Assembly: GCA_003254885.1 (NCBI GenBank)
Contig: QANT01002638.1
Span: forward strand, 1-54,896
Source: Purshia tridentata
Lineage: Eukaryota; Streptophyta; Magnoliopsida; Rosales; Rosaceae
Length of the DNA: 54,896 nt
Direction of reading: 5' to 3'
Position 1 is the first letter of the stretch; every line of letters starts with the position of its first letter. Shown here piece after piece: positions 1-12,909 of this stretch. The notes under the pieces were generated by a model. That model did not search any database and had not been told where the DNA came from. It saw nothing but the letters and a program-made list of their open reading frames with translations. Position numbers and translations under genes: made by a program.

Positions 1-400
1 GTGTTCCACGCTTCAAGTGATTTGCTCAGTAATGAGAGCCCTTGAAGCAGTGAAATAATGTGGGCGTCGATTGGGCTCCCTGGATCGGGTTTTAGAGTAC
101 CCTCTAATTATATAATGAATTAAGCGTGATTTATAGGTGGTTCAACTTTTTCTCTTTGCTTAAATTAATACTTTAATATTTTTTTATTTTTGATTAAATT
201 TTAAAAATATTATCTAAATATTTTTAATATATTTAAAAAATATGTAATATTATCCTAAAACTAAAAAATGTAAATCTTAATATTATCTTAGTATTATTAT
301 AATATTATTCTAATTATATATTACTTTAATATTATAATATTATATTATATATCATAATTAATGTTATCATATTATCTTATAATTAATTATGGGATTTAAC

Positions 401-685
401 TGTACCAAACGAACAATTGACTCTGGTTTGTAAGTATATTTCAATTGTACCAATCAATCGATTGGCTCTGGTTTGTCGGCTTTTATGTTATGGTTTAGCT
501 CTAGGATTTTGAACTCCACCCAAAATCTCAGAGCTAAACCCTAACATAACGTCTCTATCGAATTCATTCTATACCCTAGGAAGGGACGGGGTGAAAAAAT
601 GGGATTTACCCTCAAAACTCAGAAAATAAAGCAGCTTGAATAAATATATATATATATACCAAATATTGGTACAATTGAAATGTAC
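401..685. repeat. Nested inverted/direct repeat element (MITE-like)
   Basis: An outer inverted pair lies at 434-454 and 665-685: 21 nt with one mismatch, built around the core TTTCAATTGTACCAAT. Inside it is a second hairpin, with arms 483-511 and 521-549 (29 nt, three mismatches, 9-nt loop). A 31-nt imperfect direct repeat (401-431 and 446-476) beginning TGTACCAA and ending CTCTGGTTTGT overlaps the left side. The nesting suggests a small non-autonomous element or the relic of one. I see no coding capacity and no clear target-site duplication, so the boundaries are approximate. Confidence 0.6.
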
Positions 686-1380
686 CTATATATATAATTT
701 TTTTCTCTTACTTGTTTGATTATTTTTTATGAGTTAATATATATTGTTATTATATAATATAAATGGATATTATCATTTATTATTTAAAATTAAAAAAATA
801 TAAAAGTAAATAATCTTGAATGTTTTAATTAAAAATGTCTGAATAGATATTATCTTTTATAATTTTTAAAATTAATTTATCTTGATTATCTTAACTTTAA
901 GAGATAATATGAGTCAAAATTTAAAAAGTTTATTTTTTGTACTTCAGTCTAAAAAATTATATTTAAGTATTAATTTAAATTTCTATATGATTTTAGTCCG
1001 AATGGACCCTTCAAAATTAAATCTATTCCTAATTATTCCATGAATTAATCAGTGAGATACGCATTCCATGTTGTTGCCTACAACCCCATTAGCCAAGCTC
1101 TTGCTATGTTAAATGGGCTTTCTGTATTGGGCTTGAGAATGTGTCTCACTCTCAGTGAGTGAACTAAAACCAGTGGCCTAATTTTTTCTTGGGAAAAAAA
1201 AAAAATTCTTTTTTTTTTCAGGAAAATACTTTCTTAGTGTTTCTTGTATAAAAACAACATTCAAATTTGACAAAATCTTTAGTGCAAATTGAGGCCCATC
1301 AACTAAAGAATTAGGTTTTTTTTTTAGGTCATAATTTGGTTTCATCATTTAGATCAATGCTATATAGACTAATTAATTAG

Positions 1381-1432
1381 AAGCTTTTTTCATCTTTAAG
1401 AAGATATATCATATTCAAGATGAAAAAAGCTT
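1381..1432. repeat. Short perfect hairpin
   Basis: The arms 1381-1396 and 1417-1432 pair perfectly over 16 nt (core AAGCTTTTTTCATCT) around a 20-nt loop. It could be the remains of a small transposon or a chance palindrome in AT-rich DNA. Nothing nearby shows that it is transcribed. Confidence 0.5.
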
Positions 1433-1680
1433 ATAATTTCAAGATTAATTGCCATCATTATGTGTTGTCTATGGCCGAGTACATTTAACTTTATTTTCAT
1501 TAAATTTCAAAGATCATATTTGGATAAGGTTTCGTCCCTATGGTGCTCACCTTCCTAACCAAATTTCAATTGCTTGGGAACTATAGGAACTCACTAATGA
1601 AGACCCCATTTGAAATTCATGAAGATGTAATTTAGAAACCCCACTTGCTATAGCATTTTATTATAAGAAGAAACAAATAT

Positions 1681-1850
1681 AATTTGTATAATAATACTTA
1701 TTGAGTAACGATAATGATACTTCAATTTTAACATTTTGCCGTTCAAAAGTAAATATTTTAATTTATAGACTTACATAATGGAAAACGTGAAGTTAATTAA
1801 ATTGAAGTGTTATTATCGCTAACCACATTTAGATACAAATTATACAAATT
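1681..1850. repeat. Long imperfect palindrome (MITE-like)
   Basis: Inner arms 1709-1728 and 1799-1818 match over 20 nt with two mismatches (core ACTTCAATTT). The symmetry continues outward: AATTTGTATAAT near 1681-1692 faces its reverse complement near 1835-1850, with small indels. The whole unit is about 170 bp, AT-rich and non-coding, as for a miniature inverted-repeat element. I cannot define the ends to the base or find a convincing target-site duplication. Confidence 0.5.
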
Positions 1851-2667
1851 ACTCAATTTTACTACGATTAACAAATGTGACCTACATTATTTAATTCTTA
1901 AGAATAGAACGAGAGTCAAATTTTTACCGTGGATTTGGTAAAGTGGAGCATATGATATTGACATATCGTTGCCAAAGGTGGCATTCCAAAGCTGAAAGCA
2001 CATCGTGATAGGAACTAAGGTGCAGTGGTGCACATGGATGTGTTCGTTGAGTCTGTTGACAAATGCATGAAGCTTGATCTGGAAAGAAGAGATATAAAGC
2101 TTAGACTTTAGAGCCCCATTGCACTTAATGTGTAAGACAAGGCATGATTAAGAACAAAAAGCAAAGAAATGTGACTAGGCGACTTTGAAAAACGTCTATC
2201 TGGTACTTCTTGGAGGACCACACCACATGACCAGCCACTATAGCTATAGTTGTATCAAAAGGGATTAGTAACTTTCCTCTGTATTCTGATGTCGACCATT
2301 TGGTGTTCCAAACATGTACTTGAATGAATTAAGCACCTAAAAACACAAACTGGTAGTGTAAGTACAGAGGACTATATATATAGATATGTATGATAATTAA
2401 TGTAATTATGTAAGGCAAGTCTGCTATTGGTACTCTAGGAAGAGTTGCTAGCCTAATAATCTGAGTGTTAGGTTATTTTTTGCTGGGTATAATTAATTAA
2501 TTGGTATTAAATTAAGTTGGTGGTTTGTGGGTGTGGGAAAGAATCATTTTATAAAGGATAGAAAAATTTGCAATCGATCAAAAGGCGTGGGAGCATCTGA
2601 GGAAAAGGCCCACGGGAGCAGAAAGCATGCACAAACTACAAAGAAGGAAAAAGGAAAAAAAAAAAAA

Positions 2668-2746
2668 CGATTCATACGAACATGCATATGATNAAAAAAA
2701 AAAAAAAAAAAAAAAAAAAAACGATTCATACGAACATGCATATGAT
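2668..2746. repeat. 25-nt duplication flanking an N and poly(A): likely assembly artefact
   Basis: The same 25 nt occur at 2668-2692 and 2722-2746 with no mismatch. They are separated by the N at 2693 and 28 A residues. Each copy is preceded by a run of A. A perfect duplication around an unresolved base in a homopolymer is what results when two contig ends that overlap are joined without being collapsed. Confidence 0.7.
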
Positions 2747-4060
2747 GATATGAACATGCAGATATACGTGATGAGTGATTATACGTATTTAATGAGAAGT
2801 AGACAGTAAATTATTGAACCATTAATTATTTAGTAAGTGAATATGGAACGTGAAATATGACTAAATTATTGACCTAAAAAAATCAGTTAAACTACCTGCG
2901 CAATGGGACGATTTGATGTCCTAACTAAAAAACTTGTAAAACACAATAAGCAACTATCGCAATGAAACTAGGCTAACGATCTTTTCCCATACTTAGAATT
3001 TCTTTGAAGTAAATTTAACGGAATATTTGCTAATTAATATTGGAAAGTTGGTTTGAGACTTTGAGGGGTTTTTATATATATTTTATATATAAAGGTTGGG
3101 GTAATTATGAATGTCCGTCATCTTTTATTTATAAAATTGGTTGTTTATTAGTCCATTATTACCCACTATTTTTTGGTCAAACATTGTTACCCACTCTTTA
3201 AAGGGCAATTTCTTACACTAATGATTAACATATGTTAAAAGCATTCTTTAATAGGCAACCTTGGAGAATGAATTTTCCACAAATGATCATTTCATATTCC
3301 GATAAGCAAGCCTTGTGGATCTAATTAAGACCTATTGAGATGACTCCTTTACCTATAAAAAAAAAAAAACGAAAGAAAATTGTCATACCAAGTTTATTCA
3401 ATTATTTGCTTTCTAATTAAGGGTAATCTCGAACTTCTTAAACCATGCTATTTTTGGACTACTAAAGTTAGTGAGACGTTCTCTTGTCAGTGCAAACCAT
3501 GTCACACCAACACTTAAAAAGAAGAAGATTATATATTCTAAATGAATCGTAGTCTTAAAACCAACCAGTCCTCCAATCCAATAAGACTATTTTATTTTAT
3601 ACCATTTAATGGGGCCTTCTTCCTGTTTACTTTGCTCGTGTTTAGGAGAATCCGATGGATGGAGATTGAAAGATTAGGTAATAAAATAGAAAACTTGAAG
3701 ACTTTGAAGTTGATATATCTATGTCTTTTTATCGTTTTCTGTTTTCTGGTCACTTTTCATTACTTGAGGAGAAAGGGTGTTTTGACCAAACTTTGGAATA
3801 ATATTAATAGAAAATTATGACTAAGTTAATAAAATATTTAAAAATTACACATTAGTTAGAATGTAATTGAGTTCTTAAAATGGTTAATTGGATATTATCA
3901 CAAATTACATTTTAGTCAATAACTTTGCGTAGTACCGCATTTACTTTAAATATTAATTTTGTCACTTACTTTTTTGTCATTGCTTCCTTTTCCGATTTAT
4001 AAAGGTAAATTCTTTTCTTTTTTATTTTATCACATCTCCTCCTAGGATATAAAATGAGCT

Positions 4061-4107
4061 TGGTGTCTAAAATTTCGGAGTTAAACTATAACATAAACGC
4101 CGACAAA
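4061..4107. repeat. Diverged copy of part of the 401-685 element
   Basis: This stretch reads as a degenerate version of one hairpin arm at 521-549 (AAAATYTCRGAGYTAAAC followed by TAACATAA). It then continues with CGCCGACAAAC, the reverse complement of the sequence that borders the left arm at 473-483. The opposite arm is lost or beyond recognition. It indicates a dispersed family with at least two members here. Confidence 0.45.
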
Positions 4108-5030
4108 CTATGTTTTTGTAATATTAAAACTTTTTATTAACTGGTATTTTTGACCGATGACATTATACATAATTTTTTATAATAGTTATGTCCTCTTTTT
4201 GTAAAGTCTGTAATTTGGTTTATTACATTTTAGTCAATGTTAACTATAATAGTATTTTGAAATAATTCATTGATCTATTTTTAATATTAAAACTTTTTAT
4301 TGATTTATTTGTAATTAGTTAGCTCTCACATTGATAGCCTTGTGTGAGAGTTATGCTTGAGTTGATTATTGGGTTGCTAATAGGTAAAAGGTAACACATG
4401 CTGGACTGTTGTTTAGTCGATCTCCATAATTAATGTTTGATGAAATGCTATATCATGATGTTTACGTTTGGTAAGATTTCTATTTTCTGTTTTTGTTTCT
4501 AATAAAAAATGAAGCACGAAAAGGGGGAGAATATAATGAGAAAAGAAATGATATATAGCTAGATGTGAGGAAAATAGGGAAAATCATACTAGCTATCAAT
4601 TCAATCAAGTATGGGGTTATTCACTTTCCATATCAAGTTTATGGCAAAGTGATGACTGATGTGGGTGGATCCAACATATAATGGGAAAGAGTGGATTTAA
4701 ATCTTAGAGGAATGCTTAGAGTGATCCAACGAAGCAAAGTCGAAATCGAATATCTCCAAAGGAGGCAACCAAATGATGGACATCTCTAGTTCTAATATGA
4801 TATGAATCCCCCAAGGAATAGAGCAATGTCGAACAATTAATTGATGATTTAGTTGGAGTTACTAGTCCCTGTTATGTTCTAGTTTAGTTTTTTCTTTTAT
4901 TTTTTTGTATCAAAAGAATAATGTCATCATGAAATTCAAAGATGTTGAAATAATAATTCTTTTGAGTATTTCTATTTAAACTATTTGAATCGACCATTTT
5001 ATGTAGAATAATTCTAAATTTAGACTTGAA

Positions 5031-5147
5031 AATGATGTGTCATTATACGTGTAAGTGTATTATTTATTGTAAAATAAATGAGCCTTCAAGTATGCTATAA
5101 TATATTAGGATCCCAAATGATATGTCATTACACATGCAAGTGTATTA
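5031..5147. repeat. Imperfect direct repeat, two copies
   Basis: Copies at about 5031-5063 and 5116-5147 share AATGATRTGTCATTAYACRT and the ending AAGTGTATTA, with a few substitutions, and are spaced about 85 nt apart. They could be a local duplication or the ends of a decayed element. There is no coding content. Confidence 0.4.
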
Positions 5148-7199
5148 GTATTTTTAGAACATGGCCACATCCAAATTAAAGATACAAATTTGAGATATTC
5201 TTCTATGGATCATCTATTTAATAAAAGTGTGACCCACCTATGTAATTTCTTAATATTATTGTAATGAGAATCAATCACCTATCAAAGATTAATTAGTATA
5301 AATTTAGAGTGTTTCTATTTTCACATTTTTGTCATATTTTTTCACCCGATTTATTTATAAACCTTCTATTAAATTAGAAAAATATATGAAATTGCTTTTT
5401 CCACCTCTCATTATTCTTAAATTACCATTTTGTATACTAACTCAAATACCCACTTGCTAAGCACTATTTCTACCCACCCACAAGTTGTCTTCCATAATTT
5501 TTTTTTTTGGCCAAAGTCTTCCATAATTTATTTCTTCCATAAACCCTAATTTTACATTGTTACTAAACTTAAAATCGATAATACTATTGCGCTTATACCC
5601 ATTGAAATGTATAATTACTTTTTTTTATGCGTTTGATGTACAATTGCTTCCCAAATAGTCAATTATATTAATTGAACAGTGAAAATGAATCAAATACATG
5701 TTTTTAGTGTTTGTATGTGTTTGGATGTGTGACAGATGCTTTTGTTAGTTTAAATTGACATTTACATACCAATGTCTTTAAGCCTTCCATTCCACTTGAT
5801 AAGAAACGTAGGGTAAGGCATGAGCACACTCTTTATTCGCCAATGAGCATCCACCTTTCGTCTATAACATGCATGTTTTGTTTTGCTTTAATAGATCCTT
5901 GAACTTGAGTGAAAGCCAATGGGTTTTCCGAAAGGGAGTCTTGGGAAAAAGACCTACCCGTTGGCAGGAGATGCATGAAACTACAGAAAATTTATTATGC
6001 ATTAGCAGAAATGTTGAATAGCATAAACATGCAACAAAGTTGTAGGGGAGAGTGGCCTTCAACGCCCATTTGCTAGGGAGGATGATATATATAATTTTTA
6101 AATTGAAATAGAAATAAAAAAATATATACAAGCAACGTTGCAGCAATTGATTTACGCTTACCTTTCCACTAGAAAAAGTTATCTTCCACTCTCATTTAAC
6201 TGTCATATCACTGATATCAGTCAAAAATAATATTTTAAACGAATTAAAAATATGAGAAATAGATATCGTCGAGTACCCTTCTAAGATTTGTGGAGCCTAT
6301 AGATATTTTAAGATTTGTAGAGTTTATGTTTCTGTATGGAGGTGAGTACTCAGTGGGTGGGTAGAGTAGGATTATTTTTTTATTTTTAATTAAGTCCTTT
6401 ATAGTCAATTTGCAAGAGGATAAAATTTGTCATCAATATGTTCATTCAAAAATGAGTGAGAAAATATAACAAACGGGAATATAATCACTTGAAGTTTATA
6501 AATGATTATGTGGGTTCCTATTAATTTATTCGACCTATTTTCTTTCATTTTTTATTCACTAATATTATTGTTCTCCTCTTTTTTGTATTCATATTTCCCC
6601 TTTCTATTCAACTAAGAAAAAAAAAACAGTTATCTAACAGAAAAAACTGTTAAATGTCATAGCTTTGTTTCATAGTATACCCTATAACATCTTTCGAAAT
6701 TTAGGACAATAATTATCGGGAGCAAGGCCATTACACTTTGGCAACAGAGAGAAGCCACTTTTATTTTTCTGTGTCTTTTTCTTTTTGTTTGAGCCACATT
6801 TCTTTCCTCCTTTTCATGTTTCTCTTTTAAATATAAAATACTTGTTTCAACTTTCAAGGCATTTATGTATTTTGTTATTTATCTTTTCCATGTATTTACA
6901 ACTTGTTTCGACAGTTGGAAATACCTCCAAAACAAGTGTTCGGTTGAAGACTTGAGGTTGGCTTAGAGCTCAAGGAGGGCATTTTGGGAAACAAAATTCT
7001 AGGCACAGCAAGCAAAGCAAAGTCTTCGATCCCAACAACACCACCACCGGCATGGCCTTGCTTAATCTGTGCCTCTTGGGTCAGTGAGTGAGTGAGCAGT
7101 CAAGAACAAGCAAAAGAAATGACAGCAACGTAGACGTACAAAGCATTCTTCGTTGTTGTTGTCGTTGCAGTTATCTCTGTCTCTCTTGCCTTCTGAGTT

Positions 7200-7490
7200 C
7201 TGATACTCTCCACTTTTTAAACCACCCTCAAACCCCGCCCTCCCCATTTTCCAACCACCACTCTTTCTCTCTCTCTCTCTCTCTCTCTCTGTCTGTTGAA
7301 AACCCACTATCATAAATCTCTCTCTCTTGTTGTTGTATCATTTTCTTCATCCTAACCCCAACTGATCAGAAAATGAGATCAAGATTCTAACAATATTTGT
7401 TCTTTTCTTTATACCCATCTATCTGTTCATCTTTTCCTTTTTGCCCCTTTTTTTCTTTTTCCAGTCAAGTCTCTTTTGTGATAGTTATCA
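7200..7490 (+). promoter_or_regulatory. Pyrimidine-rich 5' leader of the kinesin gene
   Basis: The 290 nt before the kinesin ATG are rich in C and T. They include a (TC)n microsatellite at about 7267-7290 and further CT tracts near 7317-7330, as in many plant 5' leaders and Y-patch core promoters. The start of transcription cannot be fixed from sequence. The ORFs on either strand through this repeat are low-complexity artefacts. Confidence 0.45.
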
Positions 7491-8430
7491 ATGCAAGCAT
7501 CAGAGAATTGCTGTGTCAAGGTAGCGCTTCACATTCGACCGCTTATTGGTGACGAACGCCTTCAAGGATGTAAGGAGTGTGTTACTGTTACACCCAGAAA
7601 GCCTCAGGTACTCTGCGTTTTATGTCTAATAAGGAACTGGGATTATTGAGCTTCAAATTGTTGGTATATTACTATGTATGGAATTTGATATCTTGGTTTT
7701 GATTTTGAGCTGAAAATTAATGAGTTATTGATGTTTCCAGATTGTGTCTCTGTTTAACTAATTGAGTTTAGTGATTTTGTGTTTGATTTATTAGTTCCCT
7801 TTTATGTGCTAGTCTTAAAGCTTGAAAGAAGCCATTCTGTCCTTTGTTTTTGTTACTTATTCAGACAAATATTACTATTAACTGGGTTGCTTCATTGGGT
7901 TAAGTATTTTGGTCTTTACAATCTGACATTTGGTAACATGCCTCTGCGGTTGTGTGATATAAATTTTAAAAACTGAGTACTAGCTTCTCATTTGGTCAGT
8001 GTGAATCGTATACTGTTAATTCAGCCGTCATTCCCTCAATCTAAGGTTAGTCATATTGGAGAACACTTTTTGATATTTTGTGTTATATGTAGTGTGTTTT
8101 TTGGTGATCTCGATATGGGAAAGTTAAGAGAGAGAAGGTGACAAATTGAAGTTTGAAGCTTTAAACATGTGCAAGGGGTTTAAATGCCTAATGTAACAAA
8201 TTAGTCCTCCCTTTTAATTTAACCAAATAAACCATATATCTATTGTTTACACCATGTTAAGGTACACAGTAGAAATTGGAATGAAAAGTTTCTTTGTTGG
8301 CAATGGTGATTTAATGATTTTATCAGATGTGCAGCTGAGTCCATGATATATATATTGCAGGCAGATCTTTAATCATGATTTGAAAAGAATACAAGAATTA
8401 ACACAAAAATCACACAAAATCAAACCCATG

Positions 8431-8462
<32 letters not shown>

Positions 8463-11400
8463 GCGCACATATACAATGTCAATCCCCTTACTTACACCTA
8501 AAATGGGATACTATCAAATTGCCTCATATCTGTAAACAGAGGAACCTAATAAACCGGCTTTATTGCTTTAATACCCAAGAAGATCCTTTATTTTGGCCTG
8601 GTTGGGTTTGCCCAAGACTCTTTGCATATCCACTTAACACATGATTTACATACATAAGGTCCCTCCAACAGGTAAAATTCAAGACATACCCACCATGATA
8701 GTATGGAACACTCAGGAGTACGGGCATGATTCTTCATTTTGCTAAAGCCCTTCAAAATATATGCTAATAGTATGAGGAAAAAAAGGAAACCATATTGCAC
8801 ACTTATGTTATTTTATTTTATTATAGGTGACTATTTTGCGACAACCTTTTGTGTTTGCAATTACTTGCTGTCTTAGTAGCTGAGAGTATGATCTTTATTG
8901 ACCATTGTGCAGATACAAATTGGCACACATTCGTTTACATTTGATCATGTCTACGGAAGTGGTGGAGCTCCATCATCTGCTATGTTTGGAGAGTGCATTT
9001 CTCCACTTATTGATGGTTTATTCCAAGGATACAATGCTACTGTACTTGCTTACGGTCAGGTAATGCCTATCCTGTACAAACTACAATATTAGTTTTATGG
9101 CTGCACAAGATCTTGCATGCGGTTTCCTGTATTTTAATAGTTGACATATACATATACTGCAGACAGGATCTGGAAAGACATATACCATGGGAACTGGATC
9201 CGGGGATGGTTGCCAAACTGGGCTGATTCCTCAAGTTATGTATGCATTGTTCAACAAGATTGAAATATTGAAGCATCAATCAGAGTTCCAATTACAAGTT
9301 TCCTTTATTGAGGTACATTCCTACTTTGTCAGATATGTCCTCTGTCAGGTGCTCCAAGAAACTTCCCAAACATATGCAAAGACCGAAAAAGAAAAAAGAA
9401 AGAAATTGATAATTTTTGTCAACAATCTTAATCGTCTGTAGTATAGATATGACAAATCAGATGATAGGTCCCATTATATTCAAATATTCCTATTGTTTGA
9501 AGGGGGGAACTTGAAACTTGAAGGGGACCTTTGGAGAGGGGTCCAACTCAAAACAGTGATAGTGTTGGCAAGTTTTTTTCTATAATGACCATGTTATCTA
9601 TTTCTTACCAATGTCTCACCAGTTTTTATTTCCATACAAAAGTAATTAATTAGAGGGTTCACATTTCCAGATTCTGAAGGAAGAAGTGAGGGACTTGTTG
9701 GATTCTGTATCTATGAACAAATTGGAGACTGCAAATGGACATGCTGCAAAAGTTTATGCCCCTGGAAGGCATTCAATACAAATTCGTGAAACATCAAATG
9801 GAGCCATAACACTAGCAGGATTGAATGAAGTTTCTGTTAGTTCATTCCAAGAAATGGCTGCTTGCCTGGACCAAGGATCATTAAACAGAGCAACAGGGAG
9901 TACAAATATGAACAACCAATCAAGGTAAACCTTGAATTTCAAATTCTCTTCTGGCTTGTAAAATTACTTTTTACTGACTGATAGTCTCATAATGTCATTT
10001 TATTCATGGATAATTTTGGATTCTGGGGCATCACTTCTGCACCAATCAATGCATTGTGAAGTGTTGGTTGAGGTCTATGTAACATAGTGGTCGGAGATGT
10101 TGCATTGTTAGAGAGGGAACTTCTCTCTCTCATTAATGCTGATGTTATTGAATTATATATTTATTATAATTTCAAATCCAGTGCCATCTTTACTTTTCAA
10201 ATTTTACCAGCATCAATGAAGACTATGAATATTGTGAAAGATCAAGTTTTTTAAAGAAAAGTGAGAAAAAATGGTTCTCTGTAGTAATCTTCAGTCTGTG
10301 AAATATTGATATAGTCCTGTTGAATTTATATAATTTGATGATAAAGAGTTTTGTTTGCAAGAATGTATAGTGAAGTATAAACCCCTTCAGACAAAAAAAA
10401 AAGTAATAAATCCAAGTGCTAGAAAAGGTTGCTATTGTTAAAGTTTCAGAGTGAATATTCCTAATCTAATGGCATATAATTCCTATTTGCATGCTGGAAC
10501 TAGTCGGTCACATGCCATCTTCACAATCACATTAGAACAGATGCGAAAAATCCATTCAGTTTTTCCTGGGAATGACACTCCAGATGAGGAGATGGGTGAA
10601 GAATATTTTTGTGCAAAGCTCCATTTGGTAGATCTTGCTGGATCTGAGCGAGCTAAAAGAACAGGTTCTGATGGTCTTCGTCTAAAAGAAGGTTGGTAAA
10701 ACTGCTTAGGAATGTAATCATACTGTGCCTTTTAATCATAAATAATGGAACTTGTAAGTATTTACTTATGAGCAGGTATACATATTAACAAGGGACTTCT
10801 TGCACTTGGTAATGTCATCAGTGCATTGGGGGATGAGAAAAAGCGGAAAGAGGGCATGCATGTTCCTTACAGAGACAGTAAACTCACTCGACTCTTGCAG
10901 GTTAGATAAACATGAATGATATGCGACTTATGTCTGAGTTATCTCTCTGTTCTGATATGTTTTTTTATTCTTCTCTTTTTGACAAGTTCTGATCTAGGTT
11001 CATTTGTGCATTTTGACAGGATTCACTTGGTGGAAACAGCAAAACTGTCATGATAGGTAATCTGTACGAGATTGTTAGATTGCTGAGTGCTTTGGTCCAA
11101 GACCACTAATGATATAGTTTTAAATATATTTGTATTTCCCTCGCCAAGAAATTTCACTAAATGAGAGCTTTTATCCCCATTATTCTGTTCGTTCTGATAT
11201 GGACATAAAATTTCCTGGTGGGAGAGATAATATTGCTTCCTTTTTTTTACTTTTGAACTAGATTTTCTTAGTCTTGATTGGATTCCTCTTTGATTGAATT
11301 TCGAGGCCTTTTATGCTTCTCTTACTTTGGTGAATTTTCTATTCTTCCAGCTTGCATCAGTCCTGCTGATATTAATGCCGAGGAAAGTCTTAACACTCTT

Positions 11401-12875
11401 AAATATGCAAATCGTGCTCGCAATATCCAGAACAAGCCTATTGTAAGCTTGTCAGATGACTTTTTTTATGACTAGATTTGCTATAATTTCTTTCATACTT
11501 AGTTGATGGGGAGAGTTGATCTGGTTATTTTATTTATTCTGGTCTCCTATTCCATGAATTTTGGATCAACATGAGACGTTTTCATTTTGTGGTACAGGTT
11601 AATAGAGATGTAATATCCAATGAGATGCAAAAGATGCAAGAGAAGCTAAAATTATTGCAGGCGGAGCTATGTGGTCGGGGTGGAGGAACTCCAACGGTTG
11701 AAGTGCAGGTATTTAGTCTGAAATAGAAATTTTATTGATTTTAAATTAGTTGTTTATACTGGTGGAGGAGCTCCAACAGATAACTTTTTGGTGTAAAATT
11801 GATTGTGCAGATTCTTAAGGAAAGGATTGCTTGGCTTGAAGCTACCAATGAGGCTCTTTGTCAAGAACTTCATGAATACCGCAGCAGAACTGCAGTTGTG
11901 CAGCAGTGTGAAACAGATGCACAAGTATGTAAATGAAATTTTACTGTTTGTCTTTGATAAGAGATGTTTATCAATATAATCTCACATTTGGTATTTGAGC
12001 CTTACATCTGAATATATAAAATCTTGGGTTTCTCTACCTATTGTCAAGTGGTTTTAGGTGAGATGCTTAAATTTTTATCAGAGCCGACAATTCATCCACA
12101 TGTTAGGCTCAATGTAACCACTCGTGCTCCACGACACCCTATATAAGACGTGTTTGGTTCAGTCGAACCTCATGTAAGAGGCGTGTTGAGAATATAAAAA
12201 ATTTCATCGAGCATTATAAGATTTACATCTCAACATATAAAATTCTGAGCTTCTTCACCCTTTCTCAATTGGTTTTGGGTCGGATGTTTTCACTTTATTG
12301 TATCTTTTACTTATGTAACTGGAAACTGTTTTCCTTAGCATATTATGGTTGTAATTTGACATCATATCCAATTTTGTATACCAATTTATGATATAATTTC
12401 TGGCAAGATCTTCATGATAGTTTTCCATATCTCAGGAAGGCGATTTTTGTTTTAAAAAAAGTGATGGACTTAAGAGGGGCTTCCAGAGTATGGACTCATC
12501 TGATTATCATATTGGTGAAATTACATCCGGTAAACCACTCATTTCGGTTTCATGATTTGGACCAATTTAGAAGAACGATGTTGACTGGCCATGTTTTGGT
12601 TAAACTCAATTTATCAGGGGCTTATTTTGGTACATAATTCATGCTTTGACTGACTAGTTTGGTCCTTTACATTTTGGGCAAATTTTTCAGGTGAAGATTC
12701 TAGGGACGTTGATGAAGTAAAAAAAGAATGGGAGCACCAAATTTTGCAAAATACTATGGATATGGAGTTGTTTGAGTTGAACAAACGTTTGGAGCAAAAA
12801 GAGGTTTTACTTTCATTTATGGTTCCAAGTGTACTTGAAGAAAAATATAATCGAACTAAGATACCCACACACGCG

Positions 12876-12909
<34 letters not shown>

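Larger units (their letters stand above)
1..7199. other. AT-rich intergenic region with no supported gene
   Basis: No ORF here has a recognisable domain, good codon use or splice support. The longest (3542-3820 on +, 92 codons) is hydrophobic and low in complexity, as expected by chance in AT-rich DNA. What the stretch does hold is several fold-back and direct repeats, listed separately (401-685, 1381-1432, 1681-1850, 4061-4107, 5031-5147), and one assembly ambiguity around the N at 2693. The part from about 1900 to 2560 and the part from about 5200 to 7000 show nothing I can interpret. Confidence 0.7.

Noticed and set aside
3542..3820. 92-codon ORF on the plus strand in intergenic DNA
   Set aside because: AT-driven, hydrophobic and low-complexity product with no family resemblance and no splice or promoter context; expected by chance.
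7062..7315. ORFs on both strands across the (TC)n leader
   Set aside because: Arg-Glu and Ser-Leu repeats arise from the microsatellite, and both lie in the kinesin leader.
11077..11350. ORF entering kinesin exon 8 from intron 7 (starting 11278)
   Set aside because: The frame only appears to extend upstream; the acceptor TTCCAG at 11345-11350 and codon phase with exon 7 fix the exon start at 11351.
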